Positions 1 to 6,902 of a DNA stretch of 10,203 bases are shown piece by piece. The first letter of the stretch is position 1. Every line of letters starts with the position of its first letter. The translations under genes and the position numbers were made by a program. The stretch is taken from the NCBI GenBank assembly GCA_022790685.1, contig JAAVXQ010000003.1:1-10203 (forward strand), in the 5' to 3' direction. The notes under the pieces were generated by a model. That model saw nothing but the letters and a program-made list of their open reading frames with translations. It was not told where the DNA came from and did not search any database. This DNA is from Clostridia bacterium. GTDB taxonomy: Bacteria; Bacillota; Clostridia; TANB77; CAG-508.

Positions 1-147
1 ACTATAAAAAGGCGAATAATGAGTTTCTCCTTTTATTTTTACACTGTCTGGATATATAGTTCCTTTTATAAATTCTTCTTCATTTTCTACTATATGTTTT
101 TTAATATATTCTTCTCCTATTATTATATGTATTAAATATCCTGCCAT
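1..147 (-). CDS. Partial protein, N-terminal 49 residues, possibly zinc-dependent phospholipase C-like
   Basis: An open frame of 49 codons begins at an ATG (147-145) and runs off the left edge without a stop, so only the N-terminus is visible. It is preceded by a good ribosome binding site (AGAGGTG, about 6 nt from the ATG). The peptide opens MAGYLIHIIIGEEYIKKH and contains FIKGTIYPDS further on. That arrangement, a His in the first ten residues and a G-x-x-x-PD segment about 25 residues later, recalls the start of bacterial zinc-dependent phospholipase C-like proteins, where these residues are metal ligands. This is pattern recognition from a fragment only, and the family assignment is weak. 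The gene is divergent from the small plus-strand gene at 236 and shares the 88-bp spacer 148-235 with it. It contains no in-frame CGG codon. Confidence 0.6.
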   Translation of the reverse strand, partial: MAGYLIHIIIGEEYIKKHIVENEEEFIKGTIYPDSVKIKGETHYSPFYS

Positions 148-174
148 TTTTTACACCTCTTTTTAATATTTGTA

Positions 175-203
175 TTGTATTTTTACAAAAAACTATTTAT
201 AAT
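175..203 (+). promoter_or_regulatory. Candidate sigma-A promoter for the small cysteine-rich gene
   Basis: A perfect -10 hexamer TATAAT (198-203) lies 17 bp downstream of TTGTAT (175-180), which matches the -35 consensus TTGACA at only three positions. The expected transcription start, near 210, is about 26 bp before the start codon at 236 and leaves room for the AGAAGGG ribosome binding site at 219-225. The surrounding DNA is almost entirely A/T, so a chance -10 match is possible. Confidence 0.4.
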
Positions 204-235
204 ATTTATAAAAAAATTAGAAGGGATTAAAAAAT

Positions 236-409
236 ATGATGAGTTGCATTCATGGTTTAGTAGGTAAGGATTTTTGTCCTAGAAACTCATGTACCCCTCT
301 TTGTCCTGTTATACGTAAAAAACTTGGAGAACATCTTTTTAGAAATGGAGATTTACGTAACAGACTTGTAGAGCAACAAAACAATTCTACCAATATTTTA
401 AAAAAATGA
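236..409 (+). CDS. Small cysteine-rich hypothetical protein (57 aa)
   Basis: I do not recognise a family. The frame reads from ATG 236 (a second ATG follows at 239) to TGA 407-409. It is preceded by AGAAGGG at 219-225, 10 nt from the first ATG and 13 from the second, so the first start is preferred. The N-terminal half carries Cys4, His6, Cys14, Cys19 and Cys23, the last two within SCTPLCP. This could bind zinc or an iron-sulfur cluster, or form disulfides. The C-terminal half is basic and polar with no membrane segment, and there is no signal peptide. It stands alone on the plus strand with a candidate promoter upstream and a hairpin terminator downstream, as expected for a real transcription unit. 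It uses CGT for arginine twice, otherwise AGA. Gene reality is fairly likely; function is unknown. Confidence 0.6.
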   Translation: MMSCIHGLVGKDFCPRNSCTPLCPVIRKKLGEHLFRNGDLRNRLVEQQNNSTNILKK

Positions 410-468
410 ATATATGTCTAAAATTCATGTCTAAAATCTTCTTTTTGTACAATAATTTGTGCGTCTAT

Positions 469-500
469 AGCTGTCTTTCTTATGGGCAGCTTTTTCTTTT
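469..500 (+). terminator. Rho-independent terminator after the small plus-strand gene
   Basis: The arms AGCTGTC (469-475) and GGCAGCT (485-491) can form a 7-bp stem with one G-T wobble around a 9-nt loop. The stem is followed by a T-rich run (TTTTTCTTTT, 491-500). It lies about 60 nt past the stop of the cysteine-rich small gene and fits as its terminator. Confidence 0.65.
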
Positions 501-528
501 AATATATATAAATTTTTAAAATATAAAT

Positions 529-572
529 AAAAAACCACTTTAAGATTTAATAATTTTTAAAGTGGCTTTTTT
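529..572 (-). terminator. Bidirectional Rho-independent terminator ending the argS/aminopeptidase operon
   Basis: CCACTTTAA (535-543) and TTAAAGTGG (557-565) form a perfect 9-bp stem with a 13-nt loop. Six A (529-534) on one side and six T (567-572) on the other give U-tracts in both directions. On the minus strand it lies 12 nt beyond the aminopeptidase stop codon and closes the seven-gene operon. On the plus strand it would catch readthrough from the small gene. This suits a point where two units converge. Confidence 0.85.
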
Positions 573-576
573 ATAT

Positions 577-1692
577 TTACATTAAATTTTCAGGATTTAG
601 CCCTTCTAGTTCATGAAGTACAAATCTTCCATTTTTTCTAATTAACACATCATCAAAGTAAATTTCTCCACCACCATATTCTGGAGTTTGAATACAAACT
701 AAGTCCCAGTGAATTGCAGAAACATTACCATTAAACATATCTTGATAAGCTCTTCCTGGTGTAAAGTGAAAACTTCCAGCTATTTTTTCATCAAATAATA
801 TGTCATTCATTGGTTTTGTAATATATGGATTTACTCCAATTGCAAACTCTCCTATATATCTTGCTCCATCATCTGTGTCTAATATTTGATTAATTTTTTC
901 TGTATTATTTGCTGTTGCTTTTATAATCTTTCCATCTTTAAATTCTAAAATCACATCAGTAAAATTAAAATTTCTGTAGTTAGAAATTGCATTATATGAT
1001 ATTTTTCCGTTTACAGAATCTTTTATTGGAGCTGAGTAAACTTCACCATCTGGAATATTAAATTCCCCTGCACATTTTATAGCACCCATTCCTTTAATAG
1101 AAAAACTTAAATCTGTTCCAGGTCCAACAATATGCACTTTATCTGTTTTTGACATAAGTTCTTTTAAACTATCCATTGCACTGTTCATTTTGCTATAATC
1201 TAAATTACATACATTAAAATAAAAATCTTCAAATTCTTCTGTATTCATACCTGCAAGCTGTGCCATTGAACTATTTGGATATCTTAAAATAACCCATTTT
1301 GTATTATCAACTCTTTCATTTAATACATCTTCTAGATATTCTTTTTCATATAATTCCATTTTTTCAGAAGATATATTACTTTGTTCAGAAATATTATTTG
1401 AAGCACTTACTGCAATATATGCATCCATATTCTTCATTTCTTCAAGCTCTAATTTTCTTCTTAAATTTAGCATTTCTTTATTACTATTTTTTAAAAGTGC
1501 ATTTGTAATATTTTCATTTTGGATTTTTACAAATGGATTTCCTTTAGCTTCATATACAGCTTTAACAAGCTCTGTTCCTAAAGTATATGAGTCCTCTCCT
1601 GATAAATTTATTAACACATTTTCATTTTCTTTTAATCTAACACTATAGTTTACTAGTCCTCTAGCTAATTTTTTTAATCTTTCATCAATCAC
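577..1692 (-). CDS. M29-family metallo-aminopeptidase (AmpS/PepS-like)
   Basis: Cytoplasmic metallopeptidase that removes N-terminal amino acids from peptides (family M29, thermophilic-type aminopeptidases). The 371 residues cover the whole family length. The metal-ligand pattern is all present in the C-terminal half: Glu217 in IPDGEVYSAP, Glu282 in GEFAIGVNP, His309 and Tyr316 in GSFHFTPGRAY, and His328 and Asp330 in IHWDLV. There is no signal peptide or membrane segment. The start is a GTG (1692-1690). The peptide from there, IDERLKKLARGLVNYS, matches the usual N-terminus of the family, and a modest GAGAG ribosome binding site lies upstream. It is the last gene of the operon, 24 bp after argS, with the terminator at 529-572 just beyond. 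The only CGG trinucleotide in the gene (1009-1007) spans two codons (AAC GGA). Exact substrate preference cannot be read from the sequence. Confidence 0.93.
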   Translation of the reverse strand: MIDERLKKLARGLVNYSVRLKENENVLINLSGEDSYTLGTELVKAVYEAKGNPFVKIQNENITNALLKNSNKEMLNLRRKLELEEMKNMDAYIAVSASNNISEQSNISSEKMELYEKEYLEDVLNERVDNTKWVILRYPNSSMAQLAGMNTEEFEDFYFNVCNLDYSKMNSAMDSLKELMSKTDKVHIVGPGTDLSFSIKGMGAIKCAGEFNIPDGEVYSAPIKDSVNGKISYNAISNYRNFNFTDVILEFKDGKIIKATANNTEKINQILDTDDGARYIGEFAIGVNPYITKPMNDILFDEKIAGSFHFTPGRAYQDMFNGNVSAIHWDLVCIQTPEYGGGEIYFDDVLIRKNGRFVLHELEGLNPENLM

Positions 1693-1716
1693 TAATTTTT
1701 CACTCTCTTTCTAAAA

Positions 1717-3426
1717 TTACATTTTATTAGGCATTTCAATACCTAAAAGCTTTGCTCCTGTTTTAAGAACAGTTCCTACTGCAACACTTAAATACACTCT
1801 AGCATCTTGAAGTTTTTTATTATCTTCACAAATAATCTTATTTTCATTATAAAAATTACTATAACTTTGTCCTAATTCTATTAGGTATCTAGTTAGAAAT
1901 GAGGTTTCATTTTTGTCTACTACTGATTTTAAAACATTTTCAAATTCATAAAGGTTAGAAATAATATTTAAACTTTCTTTATCTTGTAATAGTTTTACAT
2001 CAACCTCTTCAAAACTTGGCAAATACCCTGCTTTTTCTAATACACTTTTAGTTCTAACATAAACATATTGGATATATGGCCCTGTTTCACCATTAAAGTT
2101 TAAAACTGCATTCCAGTCAAAAACTTGATCTTTTATTAAGGTAGTACAAAGGTTATTAAATATTACTGCTCCTATTCCAATTTTTTTAGCTTCTGCTTTT
2201 TTGTTTTCCATTTCTGGATTTTTTTCTTCTATTATGTGTTCCACTCTTTCAATTGATTCTTTTAATAAATCTTCAACTTTTATAACATTTCCTTCTCTTG
2301 TTGACATTTTTCCAGTAGTAAGTCTTGTCATTCCATATTGTACATGCTCTAATCCTTTTTGACATTTTTCAGGAATATCTAAATGTTTTGCCACTTCAAA
2401 TATTTGTCTAAAATGCAAAGCTTGCTCATATGCAACAACATATAAACATTTGTCAAAGTCATATTCTTTTGCTCTATATCTTATTGCTGCTAAATCTCTA
2501 GTTGCATATATTGATGATCCATTTGATTTACGAATTATACATACACCTAATCCTTTATCCTCTAAATCAACAATCTTAGATCCTTGTGATTCTGTAATAA
2601 CTCCCGCTTTTTCAAGAATATTTTCTACCTCATCCATCTTGTCTGTATAAAAAGCTTCTCCTTTTAGTGAATCAAAATGCACTCCAAGTAAATCATATAT
2701 TCTTTGAAATTCCTTTAAACTTACATCTCTAAATTTTTCCCAAAGATTTTTGCAATATTCATCATTTTCTTCTAAAAGTCTAAAATTTTCTCTACAAGCC
2801 TCTAATACACTTTCATCTTCTTTGCAAAGCTCATTTATTCTTACATATATTTTCATAAGTTCATCTATAGGATTTTCATCTATGTTATATTCGTTTCCCC
2901 ATCTCTTATAACCTTCTATTAATTTTCCGAATTGTGTTCCATAATCTCCTAAATGATTAATTGCTGTTGTATTATATCCTAAAAATTTATAAACATTATA
3001 TAATGCTGAACCTATTACCGTTGTTCTTAAATGGCCTATATGAAATGGTTTTGCTATATTAGGAGATGAAAATTCTACTATTACATTCTTTCCATCACCA
3101 TAAGCACTTGAACCATATCTTTCTTGTTTTAGTTCAAATTCTTTTAATGTTTCTTCTGATAATTTTAATTTATTTATATAAAAGTTTAAATATCCCCCTG
3201 CAATTTCAATTTTTTCTATGTTTTCATCTATTTCTATTTTATTTTTTAATTCTTCTGCTATCATAGGAGGTGCTTTTTTTAAAGTCTTTGCAAGTTTAAA
3301 ACAAGGAAATGCATAATCTCCCATTTCTTTATTTGGAGGAACTTCTATATAACTAGCTATTTCATTTATATCTTCATTTATAGTATTGGCTATTTTCTCT
3401 CCAATTATTAGTTTAAAATTAATCAT
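1717..3426 (-). CDS. argS: Arginyl-tRNA synthetase
   Basis: Class I aminoacyl-tRNA synthetase that charges tRNA-Arg with arginine in the cytoplasm. The 569-aa protein has the family order: an N-terminal Arg-tRNA synthetase additional domain (about 1-90, including GDYAFPCFKLAK), and the class I signature SPNIAKPFHIGHLR with HIGH at 129-132. The KMSKS-equivalent GKMSTREGN is at 372-380, and the C-terminal DALR-type anticodon-binding helical domain starts near GPYIQYVYVR (449-458) and ends LLGIEMPNKM. The ATG (3426-3424) directly abuts the TAG of the preceding VanZ gene, and its ribosome binding site (GAAGGA) lies inside that gene's tail, so translation is probably coupled. No T-box leader was seen, and the gene depends on the distant operon promoter unless an internal one exists. 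Since arginine codon CGG appears to be recoded here, the enzyme is relevant to that question, but nothing in it looks unusual. Confidence 0.97.
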   Translation of the reverse strand: MINFKLIIGEKIANTINEDINEIASYIEVPPNKEMGDYAFPCFKLAKTLKKAPPMIAEELKNKIEIDENIEKIEIAGGYLNFYINKLKLSEETLKEFELKQERYGSSAYGDGKNVIVEFSSPNIAKPFHIGHLRTTVIGSALYNVYKFLGYNTTAINHLGDYGTQFGKLIEGYKRWGNEYNIDENPIDELMKIYVRINELCKEDESVLEACRENFRLLEENDEYCKNLWEKFRDVSLKEFQRIYDLLGVHFDSLKGEAFYTDKMDEVENILEKAGVITESQGSKIVDLEDKGLGVCIIRKSNGSSIYATRDLAAIRYRAKEYDFDKCLYVVAYEQALHFRQIFEVAKHLDIPEKCQKGLEHVQYGMTRLTTGKMSTREGNVIKVEDLLKESIERVEHIIEEKNPEMENKKAEAKKIGIGAVIFNNLCTTLIKDQVFDWNAVLNFNGETGPYIQYVYVRTKSVLEKAGYLPSFEEVDVKLLQDKESLNIISNLYEFENVLKSVVDKNETSFLTRYLIELGQSYSNFYNENKIICEDNKKLQDARVYLSVAVGTVLKTGAKLLGIEMPNKM

Positions 3427-4039
3427 CTAATTTTTCCTTCTTTCATATATATAATTAATGGTTTTACTTAATATAAATATTGCTACAATCGCAATGACTA
3501 AACCTGATATTATACCTGCTGTATCAATTATTACATCAAATACTTTAGGTGTTCTTCCATCAGAAAAAAACTGATGTATCTCATCAAAAATAGCATATAT
3601 AACTCCAAATGATACTGTTATTAATATTTTTCTTAAAGTAACCTTTTCATTTTCGGAATATATAGCTGTTATACAATACATTACAAATCCACCTATAGCA
3701 TATATTGTAAAATGTGCCATTTTTCGTGTTACTTTTTGCCATTTTTGTATTCTGTTTTTACTTATAACATTACTTTGATTACTTACTATATTTTCTTCTT
3801 TTTTAGATTCTTTATCATTTATTTGATTCAAATTACTTTTATTACTTATTTCTGTTTCTTGATTTCCATTTTTAGTTATTTTATCTTTTACTTCTAATAT
3901 TTTTTCAATAAACATACTACTTAAGTTTCCGAGATTCATCTCCACTTTGGCTAGATAAAACATAAACAGCAATAATCCATAATATCATTAATAAACTTAA
4001 AAATACCTTTACAGCATTTATAATTTTCTTATTATTCAC
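3427..4039 (-). CDS. VanZ-like membrane protein (copy 1), needs a +1 frameshift
   Basis: VanZ-like integral membrane protein of unknown precise role (the founding member gives low-level teicoplanin resistance). Translation from GTG 4039 gives a typical VanZ start: a membrane helix (about residues 11-28) followed by VLSSQSGDES. That frame stops at TAG 3919-3917. The rest (RKMAHFTIYAIGG, YAIFDEIHQFF, GRTPKVFDVIIDTAG and three more membrane helices) is in the +1 frame. Moving +1 at CGGA (3931-3928) joins the two as SGDES-X-NLSSMF, giving 203 residues with all VanZ signatures. A start at the internal ATG 3972 would give 181 residues but lose the first helix, so I reject it. Unlike copy 2, this protein has about 43 extra Asn/Lys/Glu/Ser-rich residues between helices 1 and 2. 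The GTG overlaps the stop of copy 2 by 8 bp, and the TAG abuts the argS ATG. Confidence 0.8.
3928..3931 (-). other. Proposed +1 recoding site in VanZ copy 1 (TCT CGGA AAC)
   Basis: The incoming frame reads GAA TCT CGG AAA CTT AAG TAG and ends. Treating CGGA as one unit gives TCT-CGGA-AAC-TTA-AGT-AGT, and the VanZ protein continues. CGG is codon 37 counted from GTG 4039. The local sequence is nearly identical to the second recG site (TCA CGGA AAC TCT). The expected residue at this position is Gly or a small residue. Alternatives are a one-base insertion mutation, or slippage at the later CTT-A; the shared CGGA makes the site shown here the better choice. Confidence 0.6.
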
Positions 4040-4541
4040 TCTTTCTCTCTTCTTGCCTTTCCTTCAACTTTATATTTATGTTTTGAATAATTTTATAGAA
4101 TACTATTGAGAACAATATTCCAAACAATACGCCTAGCGAATCTATTCCAACATCTATCACATTACCACTTCTACCAGGTATAAATAATTGATGAATTTCA
4201 TCTAATGAAGCATACCATATACCTAAAGCTAAAGAAATAATTGATTTTTGTTTTATAGTATATGTGTATGTGCTAAACAATGAATAAAATAAAAATCCAC
4301 CTAAGGCATATTCTGAAAAATGTGCTAACTTTCTAATTATCGGTTCAAAAGTATCTATCATTTCCTCAGACTTAAAAAATATTCCTGCAATCTTTCTACT
4401 TAATCCACTAGATTCTGTTCCCGTTTGATGTGATAAACCATATACAAATATTGTCCAAAATATTATTAGTACAACAAGAAACAATCTTAGAAAACTCTTT
4501 TTTAAATTTCTTTCTTTTTTATTTCCTTTTTCTTCCCTCAT
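4032..4541 (-). CDS. VanZ-like membrane protein (copy 2)
   Basis: A complete 169-aa VanZ-like protein. A basic N-terminus is followed by helix 1 (about 18-36) and the typical YGLSHQTGTESSGLS turn. RKLAHFSEYALGG (70-82) begins helix 2, DEIHQ (114-118) and GRSGNVIDVGIDSLG (123-137) sit around helices 3 and 4, and a basic tail closes the protein. The conserved polar residues, Arg70-Lys71, His74, Glu77, Asp114-Glu115, His117-Gln118, Arg124, Asp130 and Asp134, are all there, so the fold and any activity should be intact. The ATG (4541-4539) has a strong AGAGGAAG site 5 to 8 nt upstream. It lies 17 bp after the RNHCP gene, and its final codons overlap the GTG of copy 1 by 8 bp. The two copies probably arose by tandem duplication. 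The single CGG trinucleotide (4423-4421) spans two codons (ACG GGA). Its function in this operon is unknown. Confidence 0.9.
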   Translation of the reverse strand: MREEKGNKKERNLKKSFLRLFLVVLIIFWTIFVYGLSHQTGTESSGLSRKIAGIFFKSEEMIDTFEPIIRKLAHFSEYALGGFLFYSLFSTYTYTIKQKSIISLALGIWYASLDEIHQLFIPGRSGNVIDVGIDSLGVLFGILFSIVFYKIIQNINIKLKERQEERKSE

Positions 4542-4558
4542 TATAACTTCCTCTATAT

Positions 4559-4864
4559 TTAGTGTCTTGCACTTAAACTTATTATTAAATCCATATTATC
4601 ATCCTCTGCCACTTTATTTTTTCTTATAGCTCCACACTTTTTGCACTTAAAGATAATAACATATCCTTTTTTACTATCCACTTCAAGAGCAATTGGCTCT
4701 AAAACTCCATGACAACTTTCTTCTCTGTCACCTGGATTTATATCTACATGTTTAGAATGTAAACAATATGGACAATGATTTCTACAGGAATATCCTAATT
4801 TATTTACATGTTTTCCACAATTTTCACATTCAAATTCTTCATCTATAACTGTAAAATTTGGCAT
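4559..4864 (-). CDS. RNHCP-domain zinc-binding protein
   Basis: A 101-aa cytoplasmic protein carrying the RNHCP motif that names its family, seen here as CRNHCPYCLHSKHVD (27-41). Cysteine pairs suggest treble zinc-ribbon-like sites: Cys13-x2-Cys16, Cys27 and Cys31-x2-Cys34, Cys51-His52, and Cys74-x2-Cys77. RNHCP proteins are small and common in low-GC Gram-positive bacteria. Their biochemical role is not established to my knowledge; nucleic-acid binding is a reasonable guess because of the zinc-ribbon layout. The ATG (4864-4862) follows an AAGAGGT site at good spacing. It sits 15 bp after the nucleoside kinase and 17 bp before VanZ copy 2, within the operon. It contains no CGG codon. Confidence 0.88.
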   Translation of the reverse strand: MPNFTVIDEEFECENCGKHVNKLGYSCRNHCPYCLHSKHVDINPGDREESCHGVLEPIALEVDSKKGYVIIFKCKKCGAIRKNKVAEDDNMDLIISLSARH

Positions 4865-4879
4865 TTCTTACCTCTTATC

Positions 4880-6520
4880 TTATTCAAAAAGACTTCCTCC
4901 TATAAATTCTCTAAGTAAAGAATTATTAGGAATATACTTTTCATTAACATCTTCAAAATATTTAAGCATTACTATCAATCTTCTGGCTTCACTATATTCT
5001 TTATGTGTATTATCTATTTCTTCTAATAATGGTAGTGCATATTTTTTTAGTACTGAAAGTTCATATACAATAGAAGAATTAAACATACAATCAGCCTCTT
5101 CTTGATATGGGAATATATTCTTTTGTTCTCCTCTATTTACAGAATACCACATTTCAAGAGTTTTAAGTGCAGAATATCCTCTAAACTGATAATCTCTTAC
5201 AATTCTTCTTATAAGTCTTGTATCTGTAGTAGATATTCTATTATAGTAATCTATGTTTAATACAGTTAAATCACTTATATACACTTTAAATTTATTTTCT
5301 TTAGGAATTTGGTTTGTTAATTTATCATTCAAACAATGTATTCCCTCTATAACAAGGATTTCATCTTCATGCAATTTTAGAGTATTTCCTTTATACACTT
5401 TATGTCCAGTTGTAAAATCAAAAGTAGGTAGCAAAACCTCTTTTCCTGAAAGTAAATCAACTAATTGTTTATTAAATAGTTCTATATCTAAAGCTTCTAT
5501 ACATTCAAAATCATAATTTCCAAATTCATCTTTAGGATTATCTTCTCTTTCTACAAAATAATTATCTACAGATATTGTAACAGGTTTCATTCCATGTACT
5601 CTAAGTGCCATACCAAGTTTTCCAGCAAAAGTTGTTTTACCTGATGAAGATGGTCCTGCAATAAGAACCATTCTAACATTTTCTCTATTTTGTATTTTCT
5701 GAGCAATTTCTGTAATTTTATTTTCATGTATAGCTTCTGAAAAAAGTATAAGTTCTTTTTCTTTTCCTTCTCTTATTTTTTTATTTAATCTATGCACTGT
5801 ATTTATTTTAAATATTTTATAAATATCATCATATTCTTCCATAGCAGATATTAACTTTAATGTATGTTTTATATCTGGTACAGAATTTGGATCTGATGTA
5901 CTTGGATATTTTACTAAAAATCCATCTTTATATGTACATAAGTCATAAAATTTAGCAAAACCTGTTGATATTGGCATTGTTCCATAAAAATAATTATAAT
6001 AATCTTCACAATAATACAAAGACACCTTGTCTTTATCAATATCTGTTTGAAGTCTTCCTTTTAAAGTTGCTTCTTTTTTGTAAAATTCCTCAGCCTCTTC
6101 TTGTGACATTATTACTTTTTTTATCTCTATATCTTTTGCAATAATTTCATCCATTTTATTTTTAACATTTTTAATTACTTCTTCTGAAATAGCCATATTA
6201 TCAACTTCACAGAACATAGCATTTGATAATTGATAGTTTACTGTAAGTAGCACTTCTGGATATACTTCTGAAAAAGCTTTACTCATAATATATAAAAGAC
6301 CTCTTATATATATTATTCTTCCATCTCTATCTGTCCTATCTATAAAATCTACTTTTCCATTGTATTTTATTGGTTGATTTAAAGATGTTATTTCATTATT
6401 ATATCTTGCAGCTATAATATCTATATCAAAATTCTGAATTTCATCTTTAAAAGCTTCTTTTAAAGTCATTCCTTCTGTAACTTCATATTCTTTATCTTTA
6501 TATACAATTTTCATAAACAT
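4880..6520 (-). CDS. Uridine kinase-like nucleoside kinase with N-terminal TGS/threonyl-tRNA-synthetase-like domains
   Basis: A 546-aa fusion typical of Clostridia. Residues about 1-62 form a TGS-like domain (KEYEVTEGMTLKEAF). Residues about 63-240 resemble the second additional (editing) domain of threonyl-tRNA synthetase, ending with a YFYGTMPISTGFAKFYDL-type segment. From about 280 there is a phosphoribulokinase/uridine-kinase P-loop domain with Walker A GPSSSGKT (289-296), SVDNYF around Asp319, and a Walker B-like LVIEGIH (389-395). It is expected to phosphorylate a nucleoside with a nucleoside triphosphate in the cytoplasm; the in vivo substrate is not clear. In the editing-like part the His-x3-His zinc/catalytic signature of true threonyl synthetases is not seen (VNYQLSNAMFCEV), so no editing activity is inferred. 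Two starts are possible: ATG 6520 lies 4 nt from AAGGAG and ATG 6514 lies 10 nt away. It is the second gene of the operon. Confidence 0.9.
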   Translation of the reverse strand: MFMKIVYKDKEYEVTEGMTLKEAFKDEIQNFDIDIIAARYNNEITSLNQPIKYNGKVDFIDRTDRDGRIIYIRGLLYIMSKAFSEVYPEVLLTVNYQLSNAMFCEVDNMAISEEVIKNVKNKMDEIIAKDIEIKKVIMSQEEAEEFYKKEATLKGRLQTDIDKDKVSLYYCEDYYNYFYGTMPISTGFAKFYDLCTYKDGFLVKYPSTSDPNSVPDIKHTLKLISAMEEYDDIYKIFKINTVHRLNKKIREGKEKELILFSEAIHENKITEIAQKIQNRENVRMVLIAGPSSSGKTTFAGKLGMALRVHGMKPVTISVDNYFVEREDNPKDEFGNYDFECIEALDIELFNKQLVDLLSGKEVLLPTFDFTTGHKVYKGNTLKLHEDEILVIEGIHCLNDKLTNQIPKENKFKVYISDLTVLNIDYYNRISTTDTRLIRRIVRDYQFRGYSALKTLEMWYSVNRGEQKNIFPYQEEADCMFNSSIVYELSVLKKYALPLLEEIDNTHKEYSEARRLIVMLKYFEDVNEKYIPNNSLLREFIGGSLFE

Positions 6521-6550
6521 TTCTCTCCTTAAATTTTCTTTAGTTTTATT

Positions 6551-6739
6551 TTAAAAGTTAAAATACATTATTATAGAGCCTATTAATACACATAAAAATC
6601 CAAACATTTTTAGTCCAGAAGTTGCATCATTTTTATCTCCAAAACTAAAGTATTTTTTTACTATTGGACGTGCATCATATATAAATTTTATTCCAAATAC
6701 TAATGCCATTATTCCAATAAAAAGTAAAAAATTTTTCAT
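6551..6739 (-). CDS. Small two-helix membrane protein (62 aa)
   Basis: I cannot name a family with confidence. The protein has a hydrophobic helix at about residues 3-20 (beginning MKNFLLFIGIMALVFGI), a short polar loop with ARPIVKKYFSFGDKNDATSG, and a second helix at about 44-60 ending in MYFNF. This is a simple hairpin membrane protein with a basic loop. The layout resembles several DUF families of small Bacillota membrane proteins. The ATG (6739-6737) is preceded by AAGAGG about 11 nt away. It is the first gene after the operon promoter at 6781-6809 and is followed 30 bp later by the nucleoside kinase. It may be an operon leader gene of minor conservation. No in-frame CGG. Confidence 0.75.
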   Translation of the reverse strand: MKNFLLFIGIMALVFGIKFIYDARPIVKKYFSFGDKNDATSGLKMFGFLCVLIGSIIMYFNF

Positions 6740-6780
6740 TATTTATACATCCTCTTTTTTCTCTTAAAATTAGTATACTT

Positions 6781-6809
6781 ATTTTATTATTTTTATTAGT
6801 ATTTGTCAA
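6781..6809 (-). promoter_or_regulatory. Strong sigma-A promoter of the seven-gene operon
   Basis: On the minus strand TTGACA (6809-6804) is a perfect -35 box, followed by a 17-bp spacer and TAAAAT (6786-6781), a five-of-six -10 match. Predicted initiation is near 6774, giving a leader of roughly 35 nt before the first ATG at 6739. The leader is too short for a T-box or metabolite riboswitch. This is the best promoter in the window and should drive transcription from the small membrane protein through argS and the aminopeptidase. Confidence 0.8.
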
Positions 6810-6815
6810 CAAATA
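6800..6815. promoter_or_regulatory. Palindrome over the -35 box, candidate operator
   Basis: TATTTGT-CA-ACAAATA is a perfect inverted repeat with 7-bp arms and a 2-bp centre. With one bulged base the symmetry extends outward to TATTAGT on the left and ACTAATA on the right. It covers the -35 hexamer, where a bound repressor would block polymerase. I cannot match it to a known regulator consensus. AT-rich DNA yields short palindromes by chance, but the arm length and position make this one worth recording. Confidence 0.4.
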
Positions 6816-6902
6816 ACTAATAATACTAAGCATTTAGAATTTTTTATACTATTATAATAAAACATTAATTTTATATTTTTTGATATAAATACCATCTTAA
6901 AT

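Noticed and set aside
1299..1508. Plus-strand open frames inside the minus-strand genes (for example here, and at 2450-2650, 5253-5516 and 8181-8450)
   Set aside because: They lie antisense to well-supported genes, have no ribosome binding sites or recognisable domains, and have the Phe/Leu/Tyr/Ser-rich composition of AT-rich antisense frames.
3427..3480. T-box or other riboswitch before argS
   Set aside because: There is no intergenic space: the argS ATG abuts the preceding stop codon. The operon leader (about 35 nt) is also too short.
3911..3925. prfB-like +1 slip at CTT-AAG in VanZ copy 1 instead of at CGGA
   Set aside because: CTT can slip to TTA and would give a plausible SRKLSSMF join, but the TAG is not directly next to CTT as in prfB. 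It also would not explain the CGGA shared with the two recG sites.
3427..3972. VanZ copy 1 as a normal 181-aa gene starting at ATG 3972
   Set aside because: The first 15 residues of that reading overlap, in another frame, a convincing VanZ helix 1 with SSQSGDES. The GTG 4039 start plus a +1 shift explains the conserved N-terminus better.
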